Positions 33,420 to 43,477 of a stretch of 64,000 nucleotides of DNA are shown piece after piece. Positions within the stretch are counted from its first letter, which is position 1. Each line of letters begins with the position of its first letter. Location of the stretch: contig NZ_JAAORG010000001.1 of the NCBI RefSeq assembly GCF_017696055.1, positions 955,190-1,019,189 of the forward strand. The letters are read 5' to 3'. The translations under genes and the position numbers were made by a program. The notes under the pieces were generated by a model that was given only the letters and a program-made list of their open reading frames with translations, was not told where the DNA came from and searched no databases. Source of the stretch: Prochlorococcus marinus XMU1406 (GTDB lineage: Bacteria > Cyanobacteriota > Cyanobacteriia > PCC-6307 > Cyanobiaceae).

Positions 33420-33860
33420 TTATTTTGTTGTTAATTTTTTTTCTTTTAAAAGAGCATGTGAACCATCTTTATAATAATTTTTTCTTATTCCCACAGTAGA
33501 AAAATCAAAGCGACTATAAAATCTTTCAGCAGTAACATTGCTATGAGAAACCTCTAATAGTAATTTCTTTAAATTTAATTTTTCACATTTATTTATTAAA
33601 TAGCTCATAAGATAAGATCCAAATCCCTTTTTTCTAAATTTTTTATTTACAACAAAATAATTTATTTGAGCTTCATCAAGAACAACTTGAAAAACACATA
33701 TACCAATGACTAAATTTTTAATTAATAAGCCAAAGATTTTTGTACCATCTTTTTTGAATTCGTTAGCCCATTGTTCTTTACTCCATAGAGAAATCGTATT
33801 TGCATCTAATTCATAACATAAATCAATATCTTTATTATTTATTTGTTTAATGGATATCAT
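33420..33860 (-). CDS. rimI: RimI-like ribosomal-protein-alanine N-acetyltransferase (GNAT)
   Basis: The 146-residue protein is a single GNAT domain. It has the acetyl-CoA loop NKKFRKKGFGSYLMSYL and the LLLEVSHSNVTAERFYSRFDFSTVGIRKNYY ending that is typical of RimI (the EVSxxN pattern and the NYY near the C-terminus). It probably acetylates the N-terminus of ribosomal protein S18 or other proteins. It is divergent from lysA with an 87-bp spacer. Confidence 0.88.
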   Translation of the reverse strand: MISIKQINNKDIDLCYELDANTISLWSKEQWANEFKKDGTKIFGLLIKNLVIGICVFQVVLDEAQINYFVVNKKFRKKGFGSYLMSYLINKCEKLNLKKLLLEVSHSNVTAERFYSRFDFSTVGIRKNYYKDGSHALLKEKKLTTK

Positions 33861-33947
33861 TTATTATGTATTTATATCTAGAAAGTTCAAATCTAAAGTC
33901 ATTATAAAATATGACAGTTTTGGCAAAGCTTTATTTGAAGTTCTCCC

Positions 33948-35321
33948 ATGGAAGAAAAACAATCTTTTTTAAAACAAAAAATTGACTTGGAAAGTCCTAA
34001 CAGAAATATTATTCCCATTACCACATCCATTGAAAGAGATGGGAAATTGTCAGTTGGTGGATGTTCTATTGAAGAACTAGTTAAAAAATATCATTCTCCT
34101 CTTTATATCTTGGATGAAATCACTTTAAGAAATTCTTGTAAAGCTTACAAAAAAGCATTAGAAAAATATTACCCAGGAAAATCCTTGCCGATATATGCTT
34201 CTAAGGCAAATAGTTCCATTTTCATGAGTAGTCTTGTTTCCTCGGAAGGTTTAGGACTTGATGCTGTTTCAGAAGGAGAACTATTAACTGCTATTAAAGG
34301 TGGGGTTCCAAATGAAAAAATTGTTTTTCATGGTAACAACAAATCAGACAAAGAATTAGAATTCGCAGTTAGAAATAATATTAAGGTTATTGTAGATAAT
34401 GATTACGACTTAGAAAGATTAGATGAAATCTCAAATTCATTTAATCATGATTTAGAAATAATGATTCGCTTTACTCCTGGGATAGAATGCCATACACATG
34501 AATATATTAGAACTGGATCATTTGATAGCAAATTTGGTTTCGGAATAGAATATTTAAATACTCTATTTAACAGAATAAGCAATACAAAGCACCTAAAATT
34601 AAAAGGTTTACATGCTCATATTGGTTCACAGATTTTTGAACTAGACCCCCATAAGGATCTGGGAGAAATAATGGTAAAGGTTATCTTAGACGCCAAAAAA
34701 TTTGGTCATAATATTGAGGAACTAAATGTTGGCGGGGGTTTAGGTATCAGGTATACAGAAAGTGATGATCCCCCTTCAATTGATGAATGGGTAAAAACAA
34801 TTTCTTCTTCCGTTGTTGAAGCTTGTAAAAAAAACAACTTAGATTTTCCCACATTAATGTGCGAACCTGGTAGATCTATTGTATCTACAGCAGGTATAAC
34901 CATTTACAAAATTGGGGCTTTTAAAGAAATTCCTGGTATCAGAACATATTTATCTGTTGATGGTGGTATGAGTGATAATCCAAGACCAATTACATATCAA
35001 TCAAATTATTCTGCATGTTTAGTAAGTAATCCATTTAATATTAATTCCAAAAATAAATATACTATTGCGGGTAAGCACTGCGAATCGGGAGATGTATTGT
35101 TTAAAGAAATTGAACTAGCAGAATGTAAAACGGGAGATCTTATATGTGTTTTTGGTACTGGTGCATATAATAATTCAATGAGTTCTAACTACAACAGAAT
35201 TCCAAGACCTGCCGCTCTCTTAGTTAAAGATGGAGAGGCAGAAATTATTCAAAAAAGAGAAAGCCCATTGGATCTTTTAAAATATGACGTATTACCTGAT
35301 CGCTTTATCAAACAAAATTAG
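33948..35321 (+). CDS. lysA: Diaminopimelate decarboxylase
   Basis: The last enzyme of lysine synthesis, a fold-type III PLP decarboxylase of 457 residues. The PLP lysine is K86 in IYASKANSS. It has the HGNNK loop, glycine-rich LNVGGGLGIRYTE, the CEPGRSIVS phosphate-binding motif, and the active-site cysteine/glutamate region HCESGDVLF. Its last codons form one arm of an inverted repeat that reaches to the start of cdaA. Confidence 0.96.
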   Translation: MEEKQSFLKQKIDLESPNRNIIPITTSIERDGKLSVGGCSIEELVKKYHSPLYILDEITLRNSCKAYKKALEKYYPGKSLPIYASKANSSIFMSSLVSSEGLGLDAVSEGELLTAIKGGVPNEKIVFHGNNKSDKELEFAVRNNIKVIVDNDYDLERLDEISNSFNHDLEIMIRFTPGIECHTHEYIRTGSFDSKFGFGIEYLNTLFNRISNTKHLKLKGLHAHIGSQIFELDPHKDLGEIMVKVILDAKKFGHNIEELNVGGGLGIRYTESDDPPSIDEWVKTISSSVVEACKKNNLDFPTLMCEPGRSIVSTAGITIYKIGAFKEIPGIRTYLSVDGGMSDNPRPITYQSNYSACLVSNPFNINSKNKYTIAGKHCESGDVLFKEIELAECKTGDLICVFGTGAYNNSMSSNYNRIPRPAALLVKDGEAEIIQKRESPLDLLKYDVLPDRFIKQN

Positions 35322-35344
35322 GTACATTTAAATTAATTTTGTTT
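35310..35344 (+). other. Perfect inverted repeat across lysA stop, abutting cdaA start
   Basis: Arms AAACAAAATTA (35310-35320) and TAATTTTGTTT (35334-35344) are perfect 11-base complements around a 13-base loop. The left arm includes the end of lysA. The right arm runs into a T-run (35342-35346) and ends five bases before the GTG of cdaA. It could act as an attenuator or terminator between the two genes, or fold over the cdaA ribosome-binding region. Confidence 0.55.
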
Positions 35345-35349
35345 TTAGT

Positions 35350-36258
35350 GTGAATTTCTGGGGGATTATAAATTTAAAGCTTTTATTAGATGTCTTATTT
35401 GCTGTTGGTTTCGGACTATTATTATTCTCTAGAGTAAAAGAACAACGGACATTATGGCTTCTAAGAGGATATTTGTTTTTAGTATCATCCGCATGGTTTA
35501 TTCAAAGATATGCATACTTACCACTAACATCAAAATTAATTGATGCTGTAGTCCTCGCTTGCTCTCTCTCATTAGCGATCCTTTGGCAAGGAGAGTTAAG
35601 AAGATTAATGGAATTACTAGGCACTGGAAGGCTAGCTGTATTACTAGGGAATCCACAAAAGGAATTTAGAGCAACTTCAACTACCATTACTCAGTTAGTT
35701 GATACTGCCGGTAAACTCTCTCAAAATAGAAGAGGTGCTTTAATCGTTGTAGATTTGGGGAGTGATTTAAGACCTGAAGATTTTTTATATTCAGGTACCA
35801 ATATTGAGGCACAATTATCAACTGACCTTTTAATAAATCTTTTTGCTACAGATACGCCTTTACATGATGGAGCAGTTCTTGTGAAAGGAAATAAAATAAT
35901 TTCTGCTGGCGTAATACTTCCTCTCTCAAGACAAGGAATAAGTAGATATGGCACAAGACATTTAGCAGCATTAGGTATTACAGAAAGATTTGATAGATGT
36001 ATTTGTATTGTTGTTTCTGAAGAAACAGGTACGTTATCATTAGCAAACCAAGGTAAACTTGAAAGACCAATTACCAGCAGCAGGTTACAAGAACTTCTTG
36101 CAAAATTGATTGGAAATCAAAACTCTATAGGAGCAAATAAAGCATCTGTAAATAAAAATGTTTCATCCCAAAAGATAGACTCGAGTGATAATATCATCAG
36201 TGATATTAATAAAAAAGAGTCAGAAAAATCAGAAATTTTTGTTAACAAAAAGGATTAA
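35350..36258 (+). CDS. cdaA: Diadenylate cyclase (CdaA/DisA_N domain)
   Basis: CdaA makes the second messenger cyclic di-AMP from two ATP. Three membrane helices (about 8-28, 36-52, 63-80) precede the DisA_N domain. The DGA motif is at 173-175 in LHDGAVLVKG. The second motif, usually RHR, reads RHL (203-205) in GTRHLAALGIT. The C-terminal 50 residues are polar and probably disordered. The start is GTG. It sits between lysA and uppS with 3 bases to the latter; no cdaR or glmM is nearby. Activity is inferred from the family. Confidence 0.88.
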   Translation: MNFWGIINLKLLLDVLFAVGFGLLLFSRVKEQRTLWLLRGYLFLVSSAWFIQRYAYLPLTSKLIDAVVLACSLSLAILWQGELRRLMELLGTGRLAVLLGNPQKEFRATSTTITQLVDTAGKLSQNRRGALIVVDLGSDLRPEDFLYSGTNIEAQLSTDLLINLFATDTPLHDGAVLVKGNKIISAGVILPLSRQGISRYGTRHLAALGITERFDRCICIVVSEETGTLSLANQGKLERPITSSRLQELLAKLIGNQNSIGANKASVNKNVSSQKIDSSDNIISDINKKESEKSEIFVNKKD

Positions 36259-36261
36259 CTT

Positions 36262-37065
36262 ATGAGTTTAGAAAAAGTAATAGACGATAAAATTACTGAC
36301 TTATTAAGGAAAATAGATAAGCAAAAATTGCCCAAGCATGTAGCAATAATTATGGACGGCAATGGGAGATGGGCGACTAGAAAAGGTTTACCCCGATCAT
36401 TTGGACATAAGCAGGGCGTCAGTGTATTAAAAAAAATTCTCAAAGCTGCAAAAAATTTAGGTTGTAAAGTAATTACTGTTTATGCTTTTTCAACTGAAAA
36501 TTGGACAAGACCAACAAAAGAAGTTGATTTTCTTATAAATCTTTTTAGCGAAGTTTTAAAAAAAGAAATTAAAGAGATACATGAAGAATCAACAAAAATA
36601 AAATTTATAGGAGATTTAACTCCTTTCCCAAAAAATTTAAAAGAAATAATATCTAGTTCAGAATCACTTACTAAACACAATAATAAATTTTTATTCAATG
36701 TTTGTGTTAATTACGGAGGCAGACAAGAAATAGTAAAAGTTGCAAAAGAACTAGCATTAAAATCTTCTTCTGGAGAAATAAAACCAAGTGAAATTAATGA
36801 AGAATTATTTAATTCAGAGTTATTAACTAGAGGAATTAAGGATCCAGAATTACTAATAAGAACTAGTGGTGAAAAAAGGATCAGTAATTTTTTATTATGG
36901 CAATTAGCATATTCAGAAATTTATATATCTGACGTACTTTGGCCAGAATTCAATGAGCATGAATTTCTTAAAGCAATAATTGATTACCAATCAAGAAATA
37001 GACGTTTTGGCGGTATAGAATCATTACCAAATGAATCTTTTGAAGATTCTCAATATATTTCCTAA
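36262..37065 (+). CDS. uppS: Undecaprenyl diphosphate synthase (cis-prenyltransferase)
   Basis: It makes the C55 lipid carrier for peptidoglycan and surface sugars. The 267-residue protein has the catalytic aspartate D32 in [10 protein letters not shown], the FGHKQG stretch, the FSTENW region, and the C-terminal [19 protein letters not shown] plus DVLWPEF motifs of the Z-type family. It is tightly linked to cdaA upstream (3 bases) and bioB downstream (5 bases). Confidence 0.96.
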   Translation: MSLEKVIDDKITDLLRKIDKQKLPKHVAIIMDGNGRWATRKGLPRSFGHKQGVSVLKKILKAAKNLGCKVITVYAFSTENWTRPTKEVDFLINLFSEVLKKEIKEIHEESTKIKFIGDLTPFPKNLKEIISSSESLTKHNNKFLFNVCVNYGGRQEIVKVAKELALKSSSGEIKPSEINEELFNSELLTRGIKDPELLIRTSGEKRISNFLLWQLAYSEIYISDVLWPEFNEHEFLKAIIDYQSRNRRFGGIESLPNESFEDSQYIS

Positions 37066-37070
37066 TTAAA

Positions 37071-38078
37071 ATGGCTAATTCGAATAATCAGTTATTAAAA
37101 GAAATTAGGTTTGATTGGAATAAAGCGGAGATTTTGAAAATACTTAATATGCCTCTTATTGATTTAATGTGGGAATCACAAACCGTTCACAGGAAATTCA
37201 ACAAATACGATATTCAATTAGCATCATTGTTCAGTGTAAAAACTGGTGGATGCGAGGAAAATTGTTCGTACTGTAGCCAATCAATTTATAGTGCTAGCGA
37301 AATTAAAAGTCATCCACAGTTTCAAGTTGAAGAGGTTTTAGCAAGAGCTCAAGTAGCAAAAAATGAGGGTGCAGATAGGTTTTGTATGGGTTGGGCATGG
37401 AGAGAAATTAGAGATGGGAAATCTTTTAATGCAATGTTGGAGATGGTTAGCGGTGTAAGAGATTTAGGGATGGAAGCATGCGTTACTGCGGGGATGCTTA
37501 CAGAAGAACAAGCTTCCAGACTGGCTGATGCAGGCTTGACCGCGTATAACCACAATCTTGATACTAGTCCTGAGCATTATAAAAATATTATTACGACTAG
37601 AACTTATCAAGACAGACTAGACACTATCAAAAGAGTAAGAAATGCAGGAATAAATGTTTGTTGTGGAGGAATAATAGGCTTGGGTGAAACTAATGGCGAT
37701 AGAGCATCTCTTTTGGAAGTGCTTTCAAACATGAATCCACACCCTGAAAGTGTTCCTATAAATTCATTAGTAGCTATTGAAGGCACTGGTTTAGAAGATA
37801 ATGAAGATATTGATTCTATTGAAATGATAAGGATGATCGCTACAGCAAGAATTCTTATGCCTAAAAGTAAAATAAGACTAAGTGCAGGGAGAGAAAAGCT
37901 TTCAAAAGAAGCCCAAATATTATGTTTTCAATGTGGGGCAAATTCAATTTTTTATGGAGATGAGTTACTCACAACTTCAAATCCATCTTTCCAATCAGAC
38001 AGAAAACTTCTTAAAGAGGTTGGAGTATCATTTAACAAAGATTTTGAAACTTGTGAAAAAACAGTATCTTCTTTATGA
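37071..38078 (+). CDS. bioB: Biotin synthase
   Basis: This radical SAM enzyme inserts sulfur into dethiobiotin. The 335-residue protein has the CxxxCxxC cluster motif with C61, C65 and C68 ([13 protein letters not shown]), followed by [23 protein letters not shown] and the [11 protein letters not shown] region. A conserved arginine in IRLSAGRE binds the second [2Fe-2S] cluster. Its stop overlaps the start of the next gene as ATGA (38075-38078). Confidence 0.96.
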   Translation: MANSNNQLLKEIRFDWNKAEILKILNMPLIDLMWESQTVHRKFNKYDIQLASLFSVKTGGCEENCSYCSQSIYSASEIKSHPQFQVEEVLARAQVAKNEGADRFCMGWAWREIRDGKSFNAMLEMVSGVRDLGMEACVTAGMLTEEQASRLADAGLTAYNHNLDTSPEHYKNIITTRTYQDRLDTIKRVRNAGINVCCGGIIGLGETNGDRASLLEVLSNMNPHPESVPINSLVAIEGTGLEDNEDIDSIEMIRMIATARILMPKSKIRLSAGREKLSKEAQILCFQCGANSIFYGDELLTTSNPSFQSDRKLLKEVGVSFNKDFETCEKTVSSL

Positions 38079-39007
38079 AAGGCAAAAATTATAAAATAGT
38101 TTCTCTTTACTCTTTCTTCCCATTTCAAGAAAACTTAATTATTGATCTAAAAAATAAATTATTAGAAATCGAAAATGAAAACGATCTTTCAGGTTTATTT
38201 ATTTTTGCTAGTGAGGGCATTAATGGAACTATATGTGCTGAGAAAAATGTAATTGATATTGTTATCAATTTACTTAATAAATATGCAGATAATAGAAATT
38301 TGAATATTAAAGTAAATTTCTCAAAAAACAAAGTCTTCAAAAAATTAAAAATAAAAATCAAGAAAGAAATAGTTACAATGGGTGTCCCTAAAATAAACCC
38401 CTCAGAAGATAATGGGACCTATATTGACTCAGCTGATTGGAATAAGTTAATTAAAAATCAAAATACAATAGTCATTGATACTAGAAATCATTATGAGGTG
38501 TCAATAGGTACATTTCAGAACTCTATAAACCCAAATACAAAAAATTTTAGCGAATTCCCCAAGTGGGTAGATGATCATTTAGATACCCATTTAGAAAATA
38601 AAAAGTCTACAAATATAGCAATGTTTTGTACCGGAGGAATAAGATGTGAAAAAGCTACCACTTTACTAAAAAAGAAAGGTTATAAAAATATATATCACCT
38701 CCAAGGGGGCATCCTTCAATACCTTGACGATATACCAAAAGAAAAAAACTTATTTGAAGGTGAATGTTATGTTTTTGATAAAAGAGTTGCTTTAGATCAA
38801 GAATTAGAAAAAGGCTCCTATTCGATTTGTCATGCATGTGGAATGCCAGTTTCAATTCAAGATCAAGAAAGAAAAGAATATAGAAAGGGTATCCAATGTC
38901 ATTTCTGCATAGATCAATTCAGCGATGATGATAGGAAAAGGTTTGAAGAAAGACAAAAACAGATCGACAGATTAAAAGTGGCAAATCATAAAATCCATAA
39001 GGACTAA
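38075..39007 (+). CDS. trhO: tRNA uridine(34) hydroxylase TrhO (rhodanese-domain UPF0176)
   Basis: The 310-residue protein has an N-terminal acylphosphatase-like domain and a central rhodanese domain with active-site C185 in [14 protein letters not shown]-terminal zinc-type cysteine set follows (CHACGMPV and IQCHFC). This is the YceA/TrhO family, shown in E. coli to hydroxylate uridine 34 of some tRNAs. It overlaps bioB by 4 bases, so translation is probably coupled. Confidence 0.92.
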   Translation: MKGKNYKIVSLYSFFPFQENLIIDLKNKLLEIENENDLSGLFIFASEGINGTICAEKNVIDIVINLLNKYADNRNLNIKVNFSKNKVFKKLKIKIKKEIVTMGVPKINPSEDNGTYIDSADWNKLIKNQNTIVIDTRNHYEVSIGTFQNSINPNTKNFSEFPKWVDDHLDTHLENKKSTNIAMFCTGGIRCEKATTLLKKKGYKNIYHLQGGILQYLDDIPKEKNLFEGECYVFDKRVALDQELEKGSYSICHACGMPVSIQDQERKEYRKGIQCHFCIDQFSDDDRKRFEERQKQIDRLKVANHKIHKD

Positions 39008-39018
39008 TTTTCAAAATC

Positions 39019-39519
39019 ATGAAGGTTGAAGATTTAGAAAAATTAGCAAGTAACATTGGATTATTAATTAAAATTCAAGTTAGAGAAACTCTCGGATTAT
39101 GTTTCTTTAGAATCGTTATAGCAGAACAGAAAGATAACATCATTAAGATTTGGGCCGAAATGAAAGGTTGGACTTATTTAAATAAACAAGGTATTCAGCT
39201 TGATACATTAAGAATCCTTAGTAAGGCTCCTGCTTTTGTTTCGGAATTAATATGGGCAACAACTATGGCTTGGGCAATTGAAAAAAAATCAAGCAACAAA
39301 GCAAGACTTTTAGCTATTTTTGATAGCGAAGGATATAGTAAAAAACTTGTAAGATATTTCAAGTTAATAGGATTCAAAATTGTAAAAGAAGTTGGTTCTA
39401 GCCCAGTAGATCTTTTATTAAGATTGGTTTGGGGAGGTGCAGGTACACTTATGAACGGTGAATGTATTTCCATATTGAAAAAACTTGAAAAGAAACTGTC
39501 TTTAATTGAAGAAAGTTAA
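39019..39519 (+). CDS. Unknown protein, possibly GNAT-like
   Basis: I do not recognise a named family. The 166-residue protein is alpha/beta, with WAEMKGWTYLNKQGIQLDTLRI and then ARLLAIFDSEGYSKKLVRYFKLIGFKIVKEVG. The latter pattern (charged helix, then RYFKLIGF) recalls the end of acetyltransferase domains, where the protein reads 'Y..lGF'. The acetyl-CoA loop (Q/RxxGxG/A) is not obvious, so this is weak. A short hydrophobic stretch near 136-146 is not long enough for a firm membrane helix. It shares the TTAA stop palindrome with lipA. Confidence 0.6.
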   Translation: MKVEDLEKLASNIGLLIKIQVRETLGLCFFRIVIAEQKDNIIKIWAEMKGWTYLNKQGIQLDTLRILSKAPAFVSELIWATTMAWAIEKKSSNKARLLAIFDSEGYSKKLVRYFKLIGFKIVKEVGSSPVDLLLRLVWGGAGTLMNGECISILKKLEKKLSLIEES

Positions 39520-40415
39520 CCCGCATGATAACTACTTCTAACTAATGGGCCAGAAGATACTTTTTTGAATCCTAATTCCTTAGAGAAGCGATATAAATAT
39601 TCAAAATCTGATGGATCCCAATATTTCTTAACTGCCAAATGATTGAATGAGGGCCTTAAATATTGGCCAATTGTAATTTGATCACAATCTATTTTTTTAA
39701 GATCGTAAATTGTATTTTTTATTTCATCTAATGTTTCCCCAAGACCTAACATAATGCCTGATTTAGTTTGAATATGAGGAGCAATATCTTTTGACTTTTC
39801 TAGTAAACTTAGGGATTTTTTGTAATTTGCACCCCTCCTAACTTCTTTTTGCAGTCTTTCAACAGTTTCAAGATTATGATTAAAGCATATTGGATCTTTT
39901 TCTAAAATCATCTTCAATCTCTCAGTCTGAAGGTTATTAGTTTCATTAAAATTTTTGCCCCCACCCCATAAATCGGGAGTTAAAACCTCTATTTTAATTG
40001 TTGAATCAATTTTTCTAATCTCATCAATTGTAGTTATAAATAAATTTGCTCCATGATCAGGGAGATCGTCTCTAGCTACAGATGTCAAAACAACATATTT
40101 CAAATTTAGTACTTTCACTGCTTCAGCGACTTGAGTACATTCATCAATATTAATAGAACTAGGTCTACCTTTATTTACCTGACAAAAAGCACATGAACGA
40201 GAACATATCGATCCACCAAGTAAGAAAGTGGCTGTTCCTGAGGCATAACATTCTGCTCTATTTGGACATCTTGCTTCTTCACAAATAGTATGAATATTTG
40301 ATTTTTTGATGAGAGTTTGTATTTTTTCGAACTCTGAAGCTTTACTAATAGGAAATTTAATCCAAGAGGGAAGTCTTAAGATTTTTTCTTTCTTGATTAG
40401 ATTATTGTCTCTCAT
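39516..40415 (-). CDS. lipA: Lipoyl synthase
   Basis: This radical SAM enzyme adds two sulfurs to protein-bound octanoyl chains of 2-oxoacid dehydrogenases and the glycine cleavage system. The 299-residue protein shows both cluster motifs: CX4CX5C with C45, C50, C56 and CX3CX2C with C71, C75, C78. The C-terminal RSSY motif (GPLVRSSYHAG) supplies the serine ligand. recR lies 3 bases upstream on the same strand. Confidence 0.97.
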   Translation of the reverse strand: MRDNNLIKKEKILRLPSWIKFPISKASEFEKIQTLIKKSNIHTICEEARCPNRAECYASGTATFLLGGSICSRSCAFCQVNKGRPSSINIDECTQVAEAVKVLNLKYVVLTSVARDDLPDHGANLFITTIDEIRKIDSTIKIEVLTPDLWGGGKNFNETNNLQTERLKMILEKDPICFNHNLETVERLQKEVRRGANYKKSLSLLEKSKDIAPHIQTKSGIMLGLGETLDEIKNTIYDLKKIDCDQITIGQYLRPSFNHLAVKKYWDPSDFEYLYRFSKELGFKKVSSGPLVRSSYHAG

Positions 40416-40418
40416 TTT

Positions 40419-41018
40419 CTAATTTAGTTTTGTTCTTCCTTCTAACGCCCTTGCAAGTGTAACTTCATCCACATATTCAAGTTCACTGCCCATTGGGAGG
40501 CCATATGCAATTCTCGTAACTTTAGTAAAAGGGGCTAACAATTTCCCAATATAAAGACTTGTTGTATCTCCCTCAACACTAGGGGTCAATGCCAATATAA
40601 TCTCATCTATTTCAGACTTACTAACTCTTTCTACTAAGCTTCTTATTTCTAAAAGTTCGGGGCCAACAGAATCCATTGGAGATATTAAACCACCAATAAC
40701 ATGGTAAACACCTTTAAATTCTCTGGCGCGCTCCAAAGCAAGCAAATCTTTAGTTTCTGCTACTACACAGATTATTTTTTGATTTCTTTCAGTATTTTTA
40801 CAAATTTCACATTCATCTTCTGAAGTCAAGTTGAAACATTTTTTGCAACGACCAACATTGCTATGTGCTTCTAACAGAGCCTTTGAAAAATCTCTTATTG
40901 CACTTTCAGGTTGTTTTAAAATAAACAGAGCTAGTCTTTGCGCTGTTCTTGGACCAATCCCTGGGAATTTCTCAAAATGACCAATTAATTTTGAAAGCGG
41001 TTTGGTATAAGTAATCAA
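40419..41018 (-). CDS. recR: Recombination mediator protein RecR
   Basis: RecR works with RecO (and RecF) to load RecA on single-stranded gaps. The 199-residue protein has an N-terminal helix-hairpin-helix ([14 protein letters not shown]). It has a four-cysteine zinc finger at C58, C61, C70 and C73, and a Toprim domain with [17 protein letters not shown] features ([15 protein letters not shown]) and the [15 protein letters not shown] stretch. It is the upstream partner of lipA. Confidence 0.97.
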   Translation of the reverse strand: MITYTKPLSKLIGHFEKFPGIGPRTAQRLALFILKQPESAIRDFSKALLEAHSNVGRCKKCFNLTSEDECEICKNTERNQKIICVVAETKDLLALERAREFKGVYHVIGGLISPMDSVGPELLEIRSLVERVSKSEIDEIILALTPSVEGDTTSLYIGKLLAPFTKVTRIAYGLPMGSELEYVDEVTLARALEGRTKLN

Positions 41019-41121
41019 AATTAAACTATTTCTAGGAATAATTTAGACGCAAAATTCTGAATTGCCATAATTGTTTGCTTTTAATGTCTTATTATGTTTT
41101 TAGTTAGTAATTTCAAACAAA

Positions 41122-41679
41122 ATGAAAAATATTAAATTTAACCCTTTCAAATATTTATTTTTGATTTTTTTGTGTTTAACACTAAGTGCTTGTAGCGGCG
41201 GACTCAATGCGGGATTAGAAGCTTATCAAAGTCCAGATGGAAGATATGCCTTTTTGTATCCAACAGGATGGACTAGAGTAAAAGTAGATGGAGGACCTGA
41301 AATTATTTATCATGATTTAATAAATAGTAATGAGACCTTAAGTTTAGTTATTTCTGATGTAAATAAAGAGGTTCAATTAGAACAATTAGGAAGCCCAAGT
41401 GAAGTAGGTCAAACATTAATTGATAAAGTCATTGCTCCGGAAGGTTCAGGTAGAGAGGTAAAACTTATAAATGCCAATCAGAGGGAGGCATCAAATCATA
41501 TTTTTTATGATTTAGAGTATGAATTAAATTTAAATGAACAGGCCAGACACGAATTAGCTACTGTCGTAATTGATAGAGGAATACTTTACACTTTTGCTGT
41601 GGGTACAAATGAAGAGAGATGGAATAAAGTTGATGGTATGTTTAGTAATGTAATTGAATCATTTAACTTCTTAATATAG
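41122..41679 (+). CDS. PsbP-like (CyanoP-type) lipoprotein
   Basis: The 185-residue protein has a lipoprotein signal with lipobox LSAC, cysteine C24 being the lipidated residue. It then has the PsbP domain: YQSPDGRYAFLYPTGWTRVKVDGGPEIIYHDL, VISDVNKEVQLEQLGSPSEVGQTLIDKVI and a C-terminal FAVGTNEERW region. Cyanobacterial homologues bind the lumenal side of photosystem II and aid its assembly. It is divergent from recR and converges on the ABC exporter with a 15-base gap. Confidence 0.93.
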   Translation: MKNIKFNPFKYLFLIFLCLTLSACSGGLNAGLEAYQSPDGRYAFLYPTGWTRVKVDGGPEIIYHDLINSNETLSLVISDVNKEVQLEQLGSPSEVGQTLIDKVIAPEGSGREVKLINANQREASNHIFYDLEYELNLNEQARHELATVVIDRGILYTFAVGTNEERWNKVDGMFSNVIESFNFLI

Positions 41680-41694
41680 TTTAGAAATTCTATA

Positions 41695-43467
41695 CTAGAT
41701 TCCTACTTGAACATTCCACAAATCAGCATATATTTTGGCCTGATCTAATAGTTCTTCATGTTTTCCGCTTTCAACTATTTTACCTTTATCAATAACAAGA
41801 ATATTATCCGCATTTTTTATAGTGCTTAATCTATGAGCTATTACTATAGTTGTTCTTTCTTTTGTGATTTTAGATAAAGATTTTTGAATTAAAGCCTCTG
41901 TTTCATTATCAACTGAGGCTGTAGCTTCATCTAATATTAATATTGGAGCATCCTTTAAAACAGCTCTCGCTAAGGCAATTCTTTGACGTTGTCCGCCTGA
42001 GAGCCTTTGACCTCTTTCCCCGACTATAGTTTTGTAACCATCTGGTAATTGTTCAATAAATTTATGAGCTTCAGCAATCTTTGAAGATTTAATAATATCT
42101 TTAAGACTTGGGTTAATTGATCCATAAGCAATATTTTCTTGTACACTGCCATGAAATAAATAAGTTTCTTGACTTACTAAAGAAATACACTTTCTTAAAT
42201 CCCTCAAATTTATTTCTTTAATAGAAATGCCATCCAAGGTTATTGAGCCATTATTAGTATCATAAATCCTAAGTAGAAGTTTTATTATTGTACTTTTTCC
42301 AGAACCTGTTAGACCAACAATTCCTAATGTTGAGTTATTTTCAATTTTGAAATTTATGTTTTTTAAAGTTAAATCTCGTCCAGGATAATTAAAATTTATA
42401 TTACTAAAAATAATTTCTCCTTTGATATCTTTAGGTTCAATTTTTATTTTTCCATCTTTTATTTTTACAGGCGTATCTATGAGATCTATTACTCTATCTA
42501 TTGAAGCCATAGATCTCTGAAAATCATCTAAAACATGCCCCAAAGTAGTTAAAGGCCATAATAGTCTTTGTGTAATAAACACTAAAAAACTATAAGTTCC
42601 TACATCAAGTGTCTTATTCCAAGTTTGGAAACCTCCGATTAACAGAATCGCTATAAAAGCAAATAAGATTGCAAATCTTATAAGCGGGATAAAAGCAGAA
42701 GATAATTTTATTGCTGCCTTATTACTTCTTTGATATTCGAGACTTTCTTTATTTAATCTATTTAGTTCCCATTTTTCTTTAGTAAAACTTTTTATAGTAA
42801 GAATTCCACTTAAATTATTATTAAGTCTTGATGCTAACAGTCCAGCTTTATTTCTAACATCTCTATATTTTGGAGCAAGCTTCCTTTGAAATTTAATTGA
42901 TCCTAGAAATATGATTGGAATAGGAAAGAAAGCAAATAAAGCAATTTTTGGTGCAACAAAAATCATAGTGCCCCCAATTAATAAGACAGTTATAAATAAC
43001 TGAATAATCTGATTAGCCCCTTGGTCTAGAAATCTCTCAAGTTGATTTATATCATCGTTCAAAATAGATAGTAGTCTTCCAGTATTATCATTTTCAAAAA
43101 AATCCATATCTAATTCCTGGATATGCTCATAAGCTTTAATTCTTAATTTATGTTGCGATAGCTGAGCCAAATTTCTCCATAAAATCGAATATAAATATTC
43201 AAAGGAGGATTCACCAGACCATACTATTCCTGAAGCAAATGCAAGAAAAATCAATTGTGCTGGGACTTCTTTTATCCCAAAACCAGCAATCCATGAATTC
43301 TGTTCCTTTACAACGATATCCACCGCAAGACCAATTATTACAGGGGGGGCTAAATCTAATATTTTATTAATTATGGAACTAAAAAAAGCGAAAAATAGTA
43401 ACCTTCTTTCTTCAATAAGATTCAAATAAAGTCTAATTATTGGATTTTCATTTTTCTTAGACCTCAT
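41695..43467 (-). CDS. ABC exporter, fused membrane and ATPase domains (ABCB/MsbA type)
   Basis: The 590-residue half-transporter has six membrane helices in residues about 20-300 and a C-terminal ATPase. Walker A is VGLTGSGKSTI (about 378-388), the signature motif LSGGQRQR, Walker B LILDEATAS and the H-loop IVIAHRLST. It is an exporter that would work as a homodimer, probably for a lipid, peptide or drug; nothing in the sequence fixes the substrate. It lies 10 bases downstream of a small secreted-protein gene. Confidence 0.93.
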   Translation of the reverse strand: MRSKKNENPIIRLYLNLIEERRLLFFAFFSSIINKILDLAPPVIIGLAVDIVVKEQNSWIAGFGIKEVPAQLIFLAFASGIVWSGESSFEYLYSILWRNLAQLSQHKLRIKAYEHIQELDMDFFENDNTGRLLSILNDDINQLERFLDQGANQIIQLFITVLLIGGTMIFVAPKIALFAFFPIPIIFLGSIKFQRKLAPKYRDVRNKAGLLASRLNNNLSGILTIKSFTKEKWELNRLNKESLEYQRSNKAAIKLSSAFIPLIRFAILFAFIAILLIGGFQTWNKTLDVGTYSFLVFITQRLLWPLTTLGHVLDDFQRSMASIDRVIDLIDTPVKIKDGKIKIEPKDIKGEIIFSNINFNYPGRDLTLKNINFKIENNSTLGIVGLTGSGKSTIIKLLLRIYDTNNGSITLDGISIKEINLRDLRKCISLVSQETYLFHGSVQENIAYGSINPSLKDIIKSSKIAEAHKFIEQLPDGYKTIVGERGQRLSGGQRQRIALARAVLKDAPILILDEATASVDNETEALIQKSLSKITKERTTIVIAHRLSTIKNADNILVIDKGKIVESGKHEELLDQAKIYADLWNVQVGI

Positions 43468-43477
43468 AAAATAACAA

